The translations under genes were made by a program, and so were the position numbers. Shown piece by piece: positions 1 through 11,462 of a DNA stretch of 64,000 bases. The notes under the pieces are model-generated. The model was not told where the DNA came from and made no database searches. It saw only the letters and a program-made list of their open reading frames with translations. Source of the DNA: Gracilaria gracilis. Lineage: Eukaryota > Rhodophyta > Florideophyceae > Gracilariales > Gracilariaceae. Where the stretch lies: positions 352,379 to 416,378 of the forward strand of contig JARGSG010000217.1 in assembly GCA_030374805.1 (NCBI GenBank), given 5' to 3'. The first letter of the stretch is position 1. Each line of letters starts with the position of its first letter.

Positions 1-2
1 GG

Positions 3-848
3 TTTTGTTATATTGCTGGCAAGCTGCGCCTCGCCAATGTGCCGCCTTTCGAGGTGCGCCCCGACGTTCTCAAGCAGATGCTTTCCTTTTTCCTTGTGTT
101 CACGTCCATGATTGTCTTCAACAACTTGTGTCTTAAGTATGTCGACGTGTCTTTCTACCAGGTTGCGCGAACGCTCACCATTGTCTTCAACGTTGTTTTT
201 GACTACGTCGTTCTGGGCCAGGTCACTACCTTCAAGGCCATGGTGTTCTGTGCTTTCGTGGTGTCCGGTTTTGCTCTTTGAAACGTGGAAGACATGCGCT
301 GGTCTCTTCTTGGAGTTCTTTTTGGTGTCACTTTTTTCTTCTTCGTTGCCATGAACTCCATCTTTGTCAAAAAGAAGTTTGTCCTCGTCGACAACAAGCC
401 CTGGAAAATCACCCTGTATAACAACCTCAACGCCTATTTCCTCTTCCTCCCGCTCATTCTCGGTTCCGGTGAGATTTCGTTTGTTCTTACCTCTCCAGAA
501 TTCCGTACACTCAACTACTAAGTCCTCTTGCTTGGATCTGGATAGCTGGGTGTCAGTATTTCTTTTGTCACGGCCACTCAGATCAAGTATACCTCCCCGC
601 TTATACACCATGTCTCTGCTACTGCAAAGGCAGCTGCACAGACTATCATTGCCATTCTTGTATATAGAAATCCCATCCCATCTCTTGGTTTTCTTGCCGT
701 ACGTATCGTACTTTCGGCCTCTCTAGGATACACGCTTCTCAAAAGAGCTGAGATGAAAAAGAAGGCTGAGCATCAAACTGCCTCGAAGCTCGACACATCT
801 AAGGAGCCTCTTACCACAAGTCCAGAAATGCGTACAGAGGAAGCATAG
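3..848 (+). pseudogene. GDP-fucose transporter (SLC35C1-like), 3' portion, three in-frame stops
   Basis: The family is a Golgi multi-pass nucleotide-sugar/GMP antiporter that supplies GDP-fucose for glycosylation. One frame runs unbroken for 282 codons from the window edge to TAG at 846-848, so the N-terminus lies outside. It carries family hallmarks in order: FNNLCLKYVDVSFYQVART, FNVVFDYVVLGQ, LYNNLNAYFLFLPL and QIKYTSPLIHHVSATAKA, followed by a charged Lys/Glu tail typical of the cytosolic C-terminus. The frame is interrupted by TGA 279-281, TAA 519-521 and TAG 543-545, with no frameshift anywhere. Conserved sequence on both sides of each stop argues against introns, so I read this as a decayed copy. 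Substrate specificity (GDP-fucose rather than another sugar) is inferred from the match to the SLC35C1 pattern. Confidence 0.75.
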
Positions 849-3800
849 ACCTGTAAACCAGCCCTCTGTTTCCTTTCAGTCTCATCTCTACTTCCCCAAC
901 TGCATTCTTTTACTTTCTTGACCGTAATTTCTGTAAATGTCCTCAACCAATGCATTTGTCGTTATCATATCGCAGTGAGAATTGCTCGATTATACCTGTC
1001 ACCCAGGTCAAGGAGTATGCAAAGACTGTTTTAGGTTGAGCAACACTGTCAGTCGACAATCCTTCCTCAGCACCCTATGGGACTCCTGGTTTCTTTCACA
1101 TACCATGTCATATGTGTTTGAACTTTTAATCAACGAATCCTTGCTGCCTCCGGTGATTCTTTAACTTTTGTTTCTCTTCAGGACTTGATCCTTTCCTCGC
1201 ACCACCGTAGTAAGTTAACTCGGTGAGTTTAGAATAACGCTTGCACTACTACCAAGAACTACAGTAAAGGAATTGAATGACTTCAGTGACTAGTCGGTCG
1301 TATCAGCACTCGGCAGGCGATCACATGCCTTGCTTCGTCTTCGCTGTTGTGGCACAACAAAAGATGGGTCGAAGAGGGTCTGCTCCAGTGGGACTTTCTT
1401 GTTGTACAGAGCCTGGATAGAATCACAATGATTCGCTATTTGAGGCAGAGACTGCTCCCCGAAGTAGCAAGATGTGGAAAGTTTTGAAGGATGACGTGGA
1501 AAGCCATAAGGATAACACTCTTCCTCTCCAAAATTCCCCGGTGCAAAGAAAGAGCGGTGGTTGAACAAATATCATAGTAAAATCATTCACACGGTTACCT
1601 CGTTGCACTTGTGAGCCCCGGATTAAAAATCCTTGCAAGAGTTCAAAGCCCTACATAGACGTTCACTTGTCCCACAAACTGTCAAGCACAGCACAGTAGC
1701 GCCAATATCGTGCCATGGTTCTTTGCTTGGCAGAAAGGAAACATACTGCGAGGACTTATACCTGGTTATTTGGAGGAATGAAATGTTATAGAGATAGCTT
1801 CGTCCACAATATTTGAATCGCACAACAGTTGACTGTTTCGTTGCAGAACTCCAGCAACTCCATTACCGTACGATAACGGTTCCAGACTGCATTGCATCAT
1901 GAGCATCATGAGATGGCTCTCAAAGTTTGTGTCTTGAACAATTCTGATTATGAATCACCTGCGTTCGACTACACCAAGACAGCAACTATGATAGCAGTTA
2001 GATACACGACTGGTTGATTTTCATACAGCGACACAGCAATGTGCGATGACAGCCAGCTTGAAAGGTTTGTTTGAAGATAGAAGCCAGCCATTGTAGGTCG
2101 TTGGGGGTATTTAGCAAACCACACGCGTTACGAGGAATCAGCGTACGCCCTCATAATAAAGAAGAAGAAGAATCCAGCCATGAAAGTGCGTTGGCCAGAG
2201 CAATGGCACAAGCAACGCGAGCTGTAATATTATTTTCGCGTTGATCGAGGGCCCTTCAAAGTAACGAGTTTGACAAAGTGTATACCGGGAGTGGGTATTA
2301 CGGAGAATACCTGTGCCTTGACCGAGCTAGATAAAACTACTACCCCATTCGATTCTCTTGGTACGGCAGCTTGACAACACGGAGAACAGAGATAAGCAGA
2401 TAAACACCAGTGCAGTGTACGGGCATTGGATGGCCTGAGCGCTACCATGGACTGCTTTGAAACGAGAAGCGATTTTGAGTAAACGACTTTGCTACACGAC
2501 ATTTGTGCAATGAGCACAGTCTCTGATGAAGATCCAACTCGTTTGCGAACCATGCATCAAGATTGTACAACGGTACTGTTGTGCACAACTGTACCTTCGT
2601 TTCCAGTTCTCTTCGGTGTGACGGATATAACTGAGCCCACAGGATCGAGTAATTTGTGCCGACATCATCGGGGCCAAGAAGATAAATATGCACGCGTACG
2701 CCGCGGGGGGGGGCACAGTGTGGAAAAACGTGTTGAGAGAAATTGTTTTCCCTGGAGGTCGTGGATCATCCAAAGATCATGATGAGCAGCGCAGCATGGA
2801 CTGCGAGACTGTGGGTTGAAATCAGTGGATTGAAGAACAGCCGTTTTGCTCTACAACTCTCGAGGGTATGCATTTCGCATAATCTTGTTGTGAGCGGTGA
2901 AGTGATTCGAAGTGTGACAGACAGGGCCCTTCCACCTCTTGGCCAAGGGGGTCGAGCTACTCTTCACTTTGTGTGCGCCCAGCAGCTGCGCTACATGGGG
3001 CAGTAGCGATTTACATCCAAGCAAAAGAAGAGTCGCAAATCAACGCGTGGACATTGTGAGTCTCACGAGCCCCACCCGCGCGAAAGAGTCTGCATGTGGT
3101 GTGTCGGGGAACCTAAGTGTCGATCACTTGTACGTATTCTGGTATATAATACCCAACGGCACACTCACCGGCTTTGGCGGCATATCAAACATGCTCCACA
3201 CAGCCGGTTCTGTAGGTCGGCCAAAGAGGCGAGATATCTACGAGATAGGGCGGTGAAGTTGCTGTTGCCCCAAAACGCAGGATGATGCAAAAAGTTCCCG
3301 CCGCGCCGTGATTACATTCTGGCTCTCAAGAATCTGCGACATGGCCAGCCTGTGGACGTTCATTGCGCTTCGAACAATAAGACCAGCTCACACGCTACGC
3401 ACCTGAACCCGGTCTGCCTATGTCACTGGGCACACCAGCATCCTTTTACAAGCAATTCTGAGTCCATTATTCGACCAAAGCAGCCGAAGGTAACGCCATC
3501 AGTCCATGTGTTTGATCGAAGTCATCAGGGTTGTGCTGTACTTGATCAAAGGGAAATGGACAACGGTCATCCTGGTCATCTTCTCCGCTCGTTTGGCTAC
3601 CAAAGCCCCCACCATGAACAGCAAGATGGAAAATATATGCCTTTTCAATGCAAATGTTTGAAGAACTCGCTGCGATTACGGGGTCCGTTGTTGATTCTCT
3701 TGCCTTCACCAACGAGCGAAGAGCGAAAAGCTTGGCATAGCTGACGTTTTTTTTTCATCGCGCATACAATATCGGTACGTACGAGTAGATTATTTGGTCT

Positions 3801-4379
3801 GCGATCGGCCTCACAATCCTCACAGGCACAATGGCATAGTATAGTATCGAGTACTTTACCCGTTTCAAACTGCCAGAACGCACTGAGATGCTCATCTTTG
3901 CGTGGCTTGCTTTGTGGTGGGTCAGTTGGGAGCAGCAATTAGAACACCTTCACATGTCTTGCCGATGAAGAAGCAAAACACTGACCACCTCAAATTCGAT
4001 ACGGAAAAACAGCTTGTAGCCAGTATAGCTTTTACCACCACGAGCGATCGCAGCCATCCCGGTCGTGTTTGCCTGGATGCTTTTCGTCTCTTGCCTCATG
4101 TCTGCGTTTGTCGCTAGCCGTGGTGCCGTTCGCAGATCTTCCCATCCAGTTTCACAAACAAGAACACCAGACCCCGATAGAGCCGTGGAAGTCACACCTC
4201 CGTAGATTACCGAACAACCGGAGAGACCTACAAATTCAGTTTCGATGTTTTCAACTCCACTTTGAGAGACGTGCTGAAAGGAAAGTAAGGTTATTATACT
4301 CTGACACCGGACCAGAATATGTAAGTCTCCGAAAGGAATTCTCTGAGGAAGGCATTGACTGGGACATCAGTGCCCCGTA
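849..4379. other. 3.5 kb with no confidently recognisable gene
   Basis: Only short, weak open frames occur on either strand. The minus strand around 3380-4100 holds scattered blocks, such as one near 3640-3700 containing FALKRHIFSILLFMVGAL in one frame, that could be the badly decayed C-terminal half of the CBP80 copy which begins at 6130. I could not align these securely. A dispersed repeat lies at 2090-2175. A run of nine G occurs near 2705. Confidence 0.5.
2090..2175. repeat. Dispersed ~86-bp repeat, copy 1
   Basis: The stretch matches 13840-13935 with scattered substitutions and a few small indels. The best conserved core is CACGCGTTACGAGGAATCAG, preceded by TAGGTCGTT and followed by CTCATAA and a GAA-rich tail (AAGAAGAAG). 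The purine-rich tail at the same end of both copies would fit the end of a non-autonomous mobile element, but no terminal inverted repeats or target duplications are visible. Confidence 0.7.
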
Positions 4380-6130
4380 CAGTTTTCATTAACTCAAGAT
4401 TGAATCGCGATCTATCACCATTTTCTGGTTTAGGCGGAAAGAAGAAGCTCATTTCTTGTGGTACAATTCCAATGATTCTTTCGTACTACGATAGACCAAT
4501 ACATCGACGTAAAACATCCTTGCAGAACATCGCTCTGTACGGGAATTTATCCACCATTTCCGTATCAGCATACAGAGCTCAGTCCGACCAGTTGCACTTA
4601 CATTCGAAGTTGCTGAGATGAAATGAGAACCATTGCGTCAATCGATCGAAAGATTCCGGGTCCATGTCGCCAGCTTCCTGAAACTTCGTGTTCACTGCTG
4701 TCAGCAAATTAGTCGGTAACCGCGTTTCTTTCACACGGCACAAATCGACGAAGAGTGTGCCGAAGTAAACCGGTGGAAAACAGGGGGTAGGCGATGCACA
4801 CATTTGTGATAAAACGCTTTCAACAATTTTGTCACTTTGCTCTCTGAACACAGGGAGATTCAAAAGTCTCTCAGCTGCTAGGGTGTTCTTTTCACCAAAT
4901 TTGTCTATGATATTAGCAATGTAGCATCGTAGGATATAGCGAATGACTGGCGTTCGTCGTTTCATGTATTCTACCATACCAATGTCTCCGTCCGGTGTTC
5001 TGCATGATAAAGAATTCGTAGACGCACCGTTTGCAAGTTCCTTTTCGATGATTCCTGTAGAGTCTTCCTCCTTTTTACCGTAGAAAGGGTCTTCTGACTT
5101 CTTCTGTTTGTCCAGTTTAAGAGAATCAACTTCACCGTTGCATACAGAGTCAACCAGAATGCCTTCTTCTTTCTTGACATCAGTTTCTCTCGATTTGCCA
5201 CCACGGTTCTCACCAGCTCCATTTGCTGAGCCCCCATCTGGGTTCGTCAGAGATGGGAAGGTGAGTTTAGGCGACCCGTCTTAAAGGACCTCACTCTTTT
5301 TGTCTCCTCTCAAGCTATTAATACCGTTCTCTCAAGTGTGCGACTGCCCACCACCAGATTTTACGGGACGAATACGTTCTTGCTTTCGATTAACAAGAAT
5401 CATGCGGAAGCGAGGACTGGAATACTTCGACAGTTTAGAATGCGCTGGGACCATTGACAAAGGCAGGGCTATAACATGGCCTCCTTGAAACAGCTGTGGG
5501 AACTGACCCTGCCGTCACGTGATTACACCGGTTGAAATGCCCCATCCGTCGTTGCGAAGGGAATTGAATGCGATGAGTAACTCTGAGAAAGCCGGCATTG
5601 ATCGGTTCTTGTTTGCAGGTGCCAGGCTCCTTCATCGGCTTCCATCCCATAAGCTTTCAATCCGGTCAACAAGGTTCGATATCGCTTGCAGTTTTTAAGG
5701 GGCTCGTTCATGAAGTACTTTTGCGATCCACGGACACGGTGAAAATCCCAGCTCTTCAAGAAATACACCACGGCAATGCACTCCACGCTCTGATCTATTT
5801 GCTTCAGACAACTCGAATACGAAAGCCTCCAATAATGAGATGACTTGATCGGTCATTGCTTCCGCAGAAATAATTCTGCAGTCCATGAGACATGCAAGGA
5901 AGCGAAGGTGAATTAGTGGGCAGCGCAACCGCGCAGCGGGATATGCTATTAACGACGAACTTCACAGTATGCGGATTGGTTTGCATCCTTGTGCAAGACG
6001 CGCTGCACATACTCTCGATATCTCGAGAAATGGCACAAGGATCATCGCCACCAATAGACTTGTCTGCCAACTTTGCGTAAGTGTTGAGTGTACCAAGACG
6101 TTCTGCTTCCTCGGGCGTTTCAAGGTCCAT
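4380..6130 (-). pseudogene. Nuclear cap-binding protein subunit 1 (CBP80/NCBP1), decayed copy
   Basis: CBP80 binds the m7G cap together with CBP20 and acts in pre-mRNA processing and export; it is built of MIF4G-type helical repeats. From an ATG at 6130 the strand carries, in different frames, LRFLACLMDCRIISAEAM (about 5900-5850), then PWIAKVL (about 5720). An acidic/lysine-rich linker (5260-4990) follows, then MKRRTPVIRYILRCYIANI (4968-4912), YFGTLFVDLCRVKETRLP and the hallmark FHLSNF (about 4610). After NWSD comes TGA, where the family has Trp. The frame then continues through KDVLRRCIGLS, a TAG at 4486-4488 and YERIIGIVPQEMSFFFPP. Several further frameshifts occur between 5300 and 5950. 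The normal protein is about 800 residues, so at least the C-terminal third is missing or beyond recognition. Confidence 0.7.
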
Positions 6131-6637
6131 TAGACTGAACTAATGACTTCAAGGCGGGGCTTTCTTGGCCTGGATGGGTCCACTACTGCTCTGGTCTATT
6201 GGGGACCGGCGGAATTATCAAGGTGGATCTATGCTGGCGGTCTACTTCGATGCCCCGTACACGTTTAAAAAAGAGCTTCTAAAACCGCTTTGCACATCGA
6301 AAACAAGAAAGCTGCTTTCTTTCGTTTGTTGTACCCTTGGTACTCGTCGTCAGACGGCATAGAAATCAGAGCTGCGTCGCGACGCCTCCGTAGTCGGCGG
6401 CGGCTGGTCGCTTGCGTCGTTAGCAGGGCGCCGTCTGCGGGAGCGCAAGCGGCGCCCCTGCGCACCCGCTATGAGATCCTTTACAAGGAATTGTATGCCC
6501 ACAACTTTACACACGGTTCTCCATTTCATTTTACTGCGCGAAACATCTTGAGACTGCCGCTTCTTGCGGATCTTCGACAAGGGCTGCTTGCAACCGCCTC
6601 ACCTTGAGTGGAAATATTTGCAACCGCTTCATTCAAG
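6131..6637. other. Spacer upstream of the transposase, with GC-rich palindromes
   Basis: No gene is seen. A short GC-rich island at 6370-6470 contains a perfect 12-bp palindrome at 6374-6385 (GCGTCGCGACGC) and an inverted repeat, arms 6424-6433 and 6450-6460 (CAGGGCGCCG / CGGCGCCCCTG, one mismatch or bulge). These sit about 180-260 bp upstream of the transposase start and could belong to the element's 5' region. I could not pair them with a matching right-hand terminus. Confidence 0.45.
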
Positions 6638-7896
6638 ATGACATCGGTGTTCGTCTCCTTTCAATTCGATGAACATCAACGGTCTTCGCTCTTAAAAAAG
6701 GCAGGTTTACGAATCCGAAAGGTTTTGGAAAAGAATTCCTCCTCTACGAAGTCTCACAAATGCCCGTGGGAGACGCGAAAAAACGTTACGTTTGAGACGA
6801 TTACGGATTTTCTCAGCGATTCTGCTTTCAAAAGAGACTATCGAATGACACGGCAATCGTTCTACAAACTGGTCGCTATGATTCAGCCTTTATTGAAGAA
6901 GAGCGACGAAATGGGAGAGAGATCGGGGAGACCCACGTTATCAGTTGCGACCCGGCTCGGAATCACATTGAGTCGCCTTTCTGGGGGATCAATGGATACG
7001 ATTCACCAATTGTTCCGAACGCAGCGTTCTACTGTCTACTACGTGTTTCTACAGACTTGCGTTGCGTTATCTCATGTGTTGAAGCTTCCTGGTATTTCAG
7101 ACCAACATGAAGATTTGGCAGAGCTTTCGAAAGACTTTAAAACATCCCGACCGTTTGTAAGTCCACTTACTGGTTGTATTGGGGCTATTGATGGCATAGC
7201 AATAAAAATAAAGCCCCCAAGAAGAAACACTGCGAAGTATTGGTGCAGGAATGGGTATAATGCGATACCGGTTCAGGCACTTGTGGATTATGCCGGCCGT
7301 TTTTTGTTTGCTTCTGCCAAATGCGTCGGGTCTACGCATGACTCGTTGGCATATGCGGCCTCTAAGCTATCACAATTTTTGGGTGGGGAAGACTTGCCGA
7401 CAGAGTTTTGGTTAGTGGGAGACGATGCATATGTCTGTACGGACAATTTGATAACCCCAATTCCTGCATCACAGGTTTGTTTCGGGTATGAGAAAGCTTT
7501 TAACTACTTTCTATCCTCTTTGCGCGTGCACGTGGAGCAAGCATTTGGTCGTCTGGTGACGAGGTGGAGGATTCTTCAAAGCCGACTTAACTACTCAGTT
7601 AGCATCAACGCAAACATAATTGTTTTATGCATGAAGCTGCATAATTTTGCATTGACGAGGGGGACAAAAAGGGGCGTTGGTTTGCACCTGCTGAGCGTCA
7701 ATCGTTGGAAAAGGACGTACAGGAATGGTACAACGCTCCCAAGGAGGGTTTAATTGATATGGCAAGTGCCTCTCCGGAAGGAGGTCCGCAACCGGAGAGT
7801 ATACGCTCGACAAGGAAGCGGAACGAAATGGTGAATATCATTCGCAGCCGCAACTTGCAACGCCCTGGGTTGAGGGGCGTACCAGAGCCGCTTTGA
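6638..7896 (+). mobile_element. PIF/Harbinger DDE transposase, with a probable one-base shift near its 3' end
   Basis: Cut-and-paste transposase of a PIF/Harbinger DNA transposon (DDE_Tnp_4 superfamily). The ATG at 6638 is preferred over the in-frame GTG at 6608. All three catalytic acidic residues are visible in family context: Asp in GCIGAIDG, Asp in LVGDDAYV, and Glu in HVEQAFGRLVTRWRIL, followed by CMKLHNFAL. The frame closes at 7753 in unconvincing sequence. The +1 frame from about 7660 instead reads GRWFAPAERQSLEKDVQEWY and ends RSTRKRNEMVNIIRSR..LQRPGL before TGA at 7894-7896, which resembles a normal Harbinger C-terminus. The switch lies at the G run near 7660, so it is either a real one-base mutation or a sequencing error. 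No second (Myb/SANT) ORF and no terminal inverted repeats were found. It separates the CBP80 and kinase pseudogenes. Confidence 0.85.
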
Positions 7897-7954
7897 TGTG
7901 TGTGGTAAATCAAGTAAGCGTTGTGGAACAATAGCAGCTGTCTGAACTTGTACC

Positions 7955-9088
7955 AGTACCATGTGTTTCTTAGCTGATCTTCTGTGGTCTAAAGCAACAG
8001 TAAGAATGGGGGCTTGCCGTTACCTTCGACCATCAAACTTTGGTTCAAAAGACAGACCCAAGTCATGTCCTTTTCATGGCTAGCTTGGGTCTAGCCTCAC
8101 TCTAGAGAGACCTGTCTAAACCAGGAGGCCACATTGCATATGGCCATCGAGTGGATCACTTTTCGGGCACCGTGCGCTACCTCTCTGTTAATGATCATCT
8201 CGGCCGCTGGTTGTCGAGACGTGATGATTTGGAGAGTCTGGGTTATATGTTGTTATAATTGTTCAATGGTTCACTACCGTGGCAGGGTTACTCAGGCGAG
8301 GACAAGAACATGCAGGTTTGTGAGACATGACCGTGGAGGCTATGTGCCGCGGTGCACAAGAAATGCTCCAATTCTTCTTGGCCTATGTGCGTCAGATGAA
8401 ATTCGAGGAGTCCCGTGATTATGACTATATAATGTTGGTATATGACAGTAATTGGGGACTCAAGGAGGTCAAAAAGCTTTTGATAGCTCAGGAGAAGGAA
8501 CGGCTTGGTTCACCAGAAATTTATCAACCTATTGCTGGTTCGAAGAGAAAGCAGCGAGATCTTGATGACGTTGGCGCACTTTTGCTCAAGAAGCACAAAG
8601 TTGTGCTTCCGAAGCGAATCAAGACTCATCAGTGGATTATTGTATCCACAAGAGCGCGAACGAACCTTTCACCACAGACTCAATGCTACACCTCTCATAC
8701 CTCCTACTCCAATTTAGTCAAGGAAGCTGCGAGAAAGTGGGGAATGCTAAGGCGGATAACGAGTCTCAAATTTGCTGGAGGTATGTGGACTGCAGTGCTT
8801 AACTCGCGCAATTCTGTCTATATGGAACAAGCATTGCATTACCGCAATGACCCGGACTTTCCGCGAGAATGGGTTTGTCATAAGTGGGAACAGTCATACT
8901 TCAGTACCTCTGTGGCTGGCAATGAAAGTTGTTGGGGAGTTGTGGGCTCTACGATGCAACGGGGACGTAAGTACAAACAGCAATCCGATATTGGGTCGGC
9001 GTGGTTGTCTTTGAAGTGGATTCCAGACAAATGGTTCGCCGACTTTCATATTAATTCAATTGCAACGCATAGTCGCCCTTTAAAATAG
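7955..9088 (+). pseudogene. MUT9-like CK1-family protein kinase with C-terminal DUF7477-type repeats, 5'-truncated
   Basis: MUT9-like kinases (Chlamydomonas MUT9, plant MLK/AEL) are nuclear Ser/Thr kinases that phosphorylate histones and signalling proteins. The visible part begins in the C-lobe: LRPSNF (degenerate HxDxKPxNF), FMASLGLAS at the DFG-like position (family DLGLA), then [31 protein letters not shown] and GSLPWQGYSGEDKN. Stops occur at 8103-8105 (TAG, where the family has Trp) and 8256-8258 (TAA), and a frameshift falls near 8320. The remaining 253 codons (8327-9088) are open: LQFFLAYVRQMKFEE, a linker with basic KRKQR, then two units of the tryptophan-rich repeat (GGMWTAVLNS, KWEQSYFSTSVAG, WGVVGSTMQRG, DKWFADFHINSIAT). 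The catalytic N-lobe is absent; the Harbinger element lies immediately upstream. Confidence 0.7.
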
Positions 9089-9544
9089 CTCAATGTTAGT
9101 CGTATCTATGTTGGAACAAGTGTCGGAAATTCCATCCAAGTTCGATGTCGAAAGCAAAAAGACAACTGTAGTCACTGCGTTCAAAAGACAAACAACGTCT
9201 GTGGCGTAACTTTGTATGCGTTTGCACTAACTTACTGAAGCACACCGGTTCACATACATATGTATATGCACATATAGGTCTTTTTCTCCAACGCACATCC
9301 GTACGTTCTTTGTTGCAAAGCAAGTGGAAAGGAAGTTAATGAGAAAGTTACTGTAGTCGTTCTTCGTTAAACGGCATGACTTGAACAGGTAACGTAACCT
9401 TACAATAGCGTTCCCGATACCAGCAAACTTCGTTCAACGAAATATAGAACAGCTAGATGCCGCTGCTGCCGTTTTGCTCACACACGCAACCTGCCCCCCG
9501 ATGAGGTGCTCCCGCTCCAACCGTGAATGCCTGCGTGCATTTTG
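9089..9544. other. Spacer, nothing recognised
   Basis: AT-richer intergenic DNA with only short open frames on both strands. It lies between the kinase pseudogene and the 3' end of the ABC transporter fragment. No promoter element, RNA gene or repeat is evident. Confidence 0.4.
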
Positions 9545-10330
9545 CTTGAGTGTTTGCATGCTGCATGCAGCTCGCGTTGCCGCTACGTACAGCAGCACCT
9601 TGTCGTGAAACTGCACCACAGACGGTCATCTACCCTCGCTCACGCACGTCGAGCCTACGTCCAGGTCCAGCGCCGACGTTGACTCGTCAAGAATCACTAA
9701 CCTCTGCTTCCAAACCAAAACCCTCGAGAAAGCCAGTTGTTTCCTTTACCCCCACGCTCATGCTACGGCTCAACGCCTCGCCCTCTGCATCCAGCCCCGC
9801 TTTGCGCATCAGATTCCCCTGGTTTACGCGCCGCAGCGCAAAAGCAACCTCGTCGTCTGTCACGTCCGTCCTGCTCCACGGGTACATCACGTTCTCTCGA
9901 AGCGACCCCATCATACAAAAACGCTTTCTGTGGGAAGAAAAGCGTGTCTGCGCGCCCGAATCTTATGATGCTTCCTCCGCCCTCCTTCCACAACCTGCAT
10001 ATCACTGGCAGCCGCGAGCTCTCTCCCATGCCTGACCTTCCCACCACCACCAGTCGCTCTCCTCGCCGTATACTGAACCCAATGTGCTGCACCAGCCTTT
10101 GGTGTGGCGGGGTGGGCGTGCTAACGCGCTCGTCTCGCAGCGTCAGCTCTGCTGCCTCGCTGTCGCCATCGCCCTCAAGTTCGTTGTTGCGTTCTAAACT
10201 GCAAATGCGCTCGACCGGTGATCTGCCCGATTTAAACGCATCCGAGATGCCCTTGAGACGCCAGATCCCGGCGCCGAGCTTCGCCAACGTCGTGAAATCC
10301 GACACCACAAATCCAAGAGACAAAAGCACA
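9545..10330 (-). pseudogene. ABC half-transporter ATPase domain (ABCD/SbmA-BacA-like), decayed
   Basis: The strand encodes a nucleotide-binding domain of the type found in peroxisomal ABCD and SbmA/BacA-like transporters, which move acyl-CoAs or peptides. It opens with the tail of the membrane domain (FTTLAKLGAGIWRLKG), then STPTPPHQRLVQHIGFSIRR and a Walker A region reading GRSGMGESS, where the essential Lys is Glu. LWKEGGGSI and FFPQKAFLYDG (the Q-loop region) follow. In another frame come SLRENVMYPWSRTDVTDDE and a degraded signature region, and in a third RLVILDESTSALDLD (Walker B and D-loop) and VVQFHDKVLLY after a stop. The catalytic Lys loss, at least two frameshifts and a stop make a functional product very unlikely. 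The membrane domain upstream is not recognisable. Confidence 0.7.
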
Positions 10331-10421
10331 TGGTTGAAAAAAACTGCTTAGTAAGGGAAATCTAGAGCAATAATGGTTCATACCTGTTAACTTTTTTCGT
10401 ATAGAAGCCCAAATTCAATGC

Positions 10422-10474
10422 ACCCGTACTTTGCATCCAACCGCGATCATGATGGTTGGATGCAAAGTAGGGGT
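10422..10474. repeat. 21-bp inverted repeat (hairpin) with 11-nt loop
   Basis: Arms 10422-10442 and 10454-10474 pair over 21 bp with one mismatch; the shared core is TACTTTGCATCCAACC and its complement. The 11-nt spacer is GCGATCATGAT. It lies beyond the 5' end of the ABC transporter fragment. It could be a fold-back element, a small-RNA hairpin or a terminator-like structure; the sequence alone does not decide. Confidence 0.85.
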
Positions 10475-11462
10475 ATAATACCGACGCAATAAAGGACCAC
10501 GCGTGGGAGCGCAACAAGCGTCGTTCATGTTAATTTACAGCGCCTTTTTTTACCTTTAAACAATCACGCGTTCACGCGTTCAGGTTCACGGCTTGTTTAG
10601 ACTGCGCCTGAGCCTACCCCATGGTATTTGGTTTCTCGTCACGAGTGCATGCCATTCCGTACCCATGAGGTTTCCGACAAACTGTGAAACGGTTCTGCTC
10701 GGTTGGAAGCCACGAATCCTGAAGTTCAGCACAGCTTTTGCTTCCATTAGAGAATCCGCGATGTGATATGTTTTGATCTATAGCCAACAACCCCCTGCAC
10801 GTCACAGCCAGCGGCTCACGGCGCACCAGAACGATCAGACTCGCCATGAGGCACACTCGACGGCGCCGAATGCACGAACGGCTGGCGATCAAGCAGTACA
10901 CCGCTGCAACAGACCGACAACCACTCGCGACGTATGCGAACACTACGCTGGGCCATGGCACGACCCACTTCTCACGCCTGACGCTCGCCGACCTACCACG
11001 AGCAGTGACACTGCGCGCTCCAACTGCGTGCACCGCTACGGGCGCAGCAACGCTTCGCTAACCTCACTTGCCGACGACAATTGCCCGAGCGCCCCGCCAC
11101 CGCGCAGGTTCGATCCAGCATGGACGGGACAAACCGCCCTACCGAACGCAGCAGACAATACGACACCGTGCGCGACACTGAACGGCACGTCGAAGGCGCA
11201 ACGCAAGGAAAGCTCGGCACAGCGGCACGCTCGGCGTGTCGCCGATGCCGTCGAGGCGCAGGATGCGCCGCTCAGCACACAATAGCAGCACTCGCACTGG
11301 CGTGAGTGGCTCACAGCTGTCAACCAATTGCCGGCCTGGCACAATGAGAAGTAAGGCAATTGCACTGTGGGGAAATTCTTCTACTTGCCATTGATGAGTG
11401 GCGTGAACTGGTAGTGCAGCTGCGAGGTCAGGAAGGAGAGACGGGCTCGAATTGGGAGGGCT
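10475..11462. other. GC-rich spacer before the truncated metH
   Basis: Long overlapping frames exist here (for example 10773-11285 on plus and 10614-11033 on minus), but they are compositionally biased (Arg/Thr/Ala rich) and show no family resemblance. I treat them as chance frames in GC-rich DNA. Methionine synthase similarity starts abruptly at about 11463. Confidence 0.5.

Noticed and set aside
3-848. Alternative genetic code to explain in-frame stops
   Set aside because: TAA, TAG and TGA all occur internally, while other frames in the window (metH, Harbinger, the spliced gene) end normally at these codons.
10773-11285. 170-codon plus-strand ORF
   Set aside because: Compositionally biased frame in GC-rich DNA, overlapped by equally long frames on both strands, with no domain or motif.
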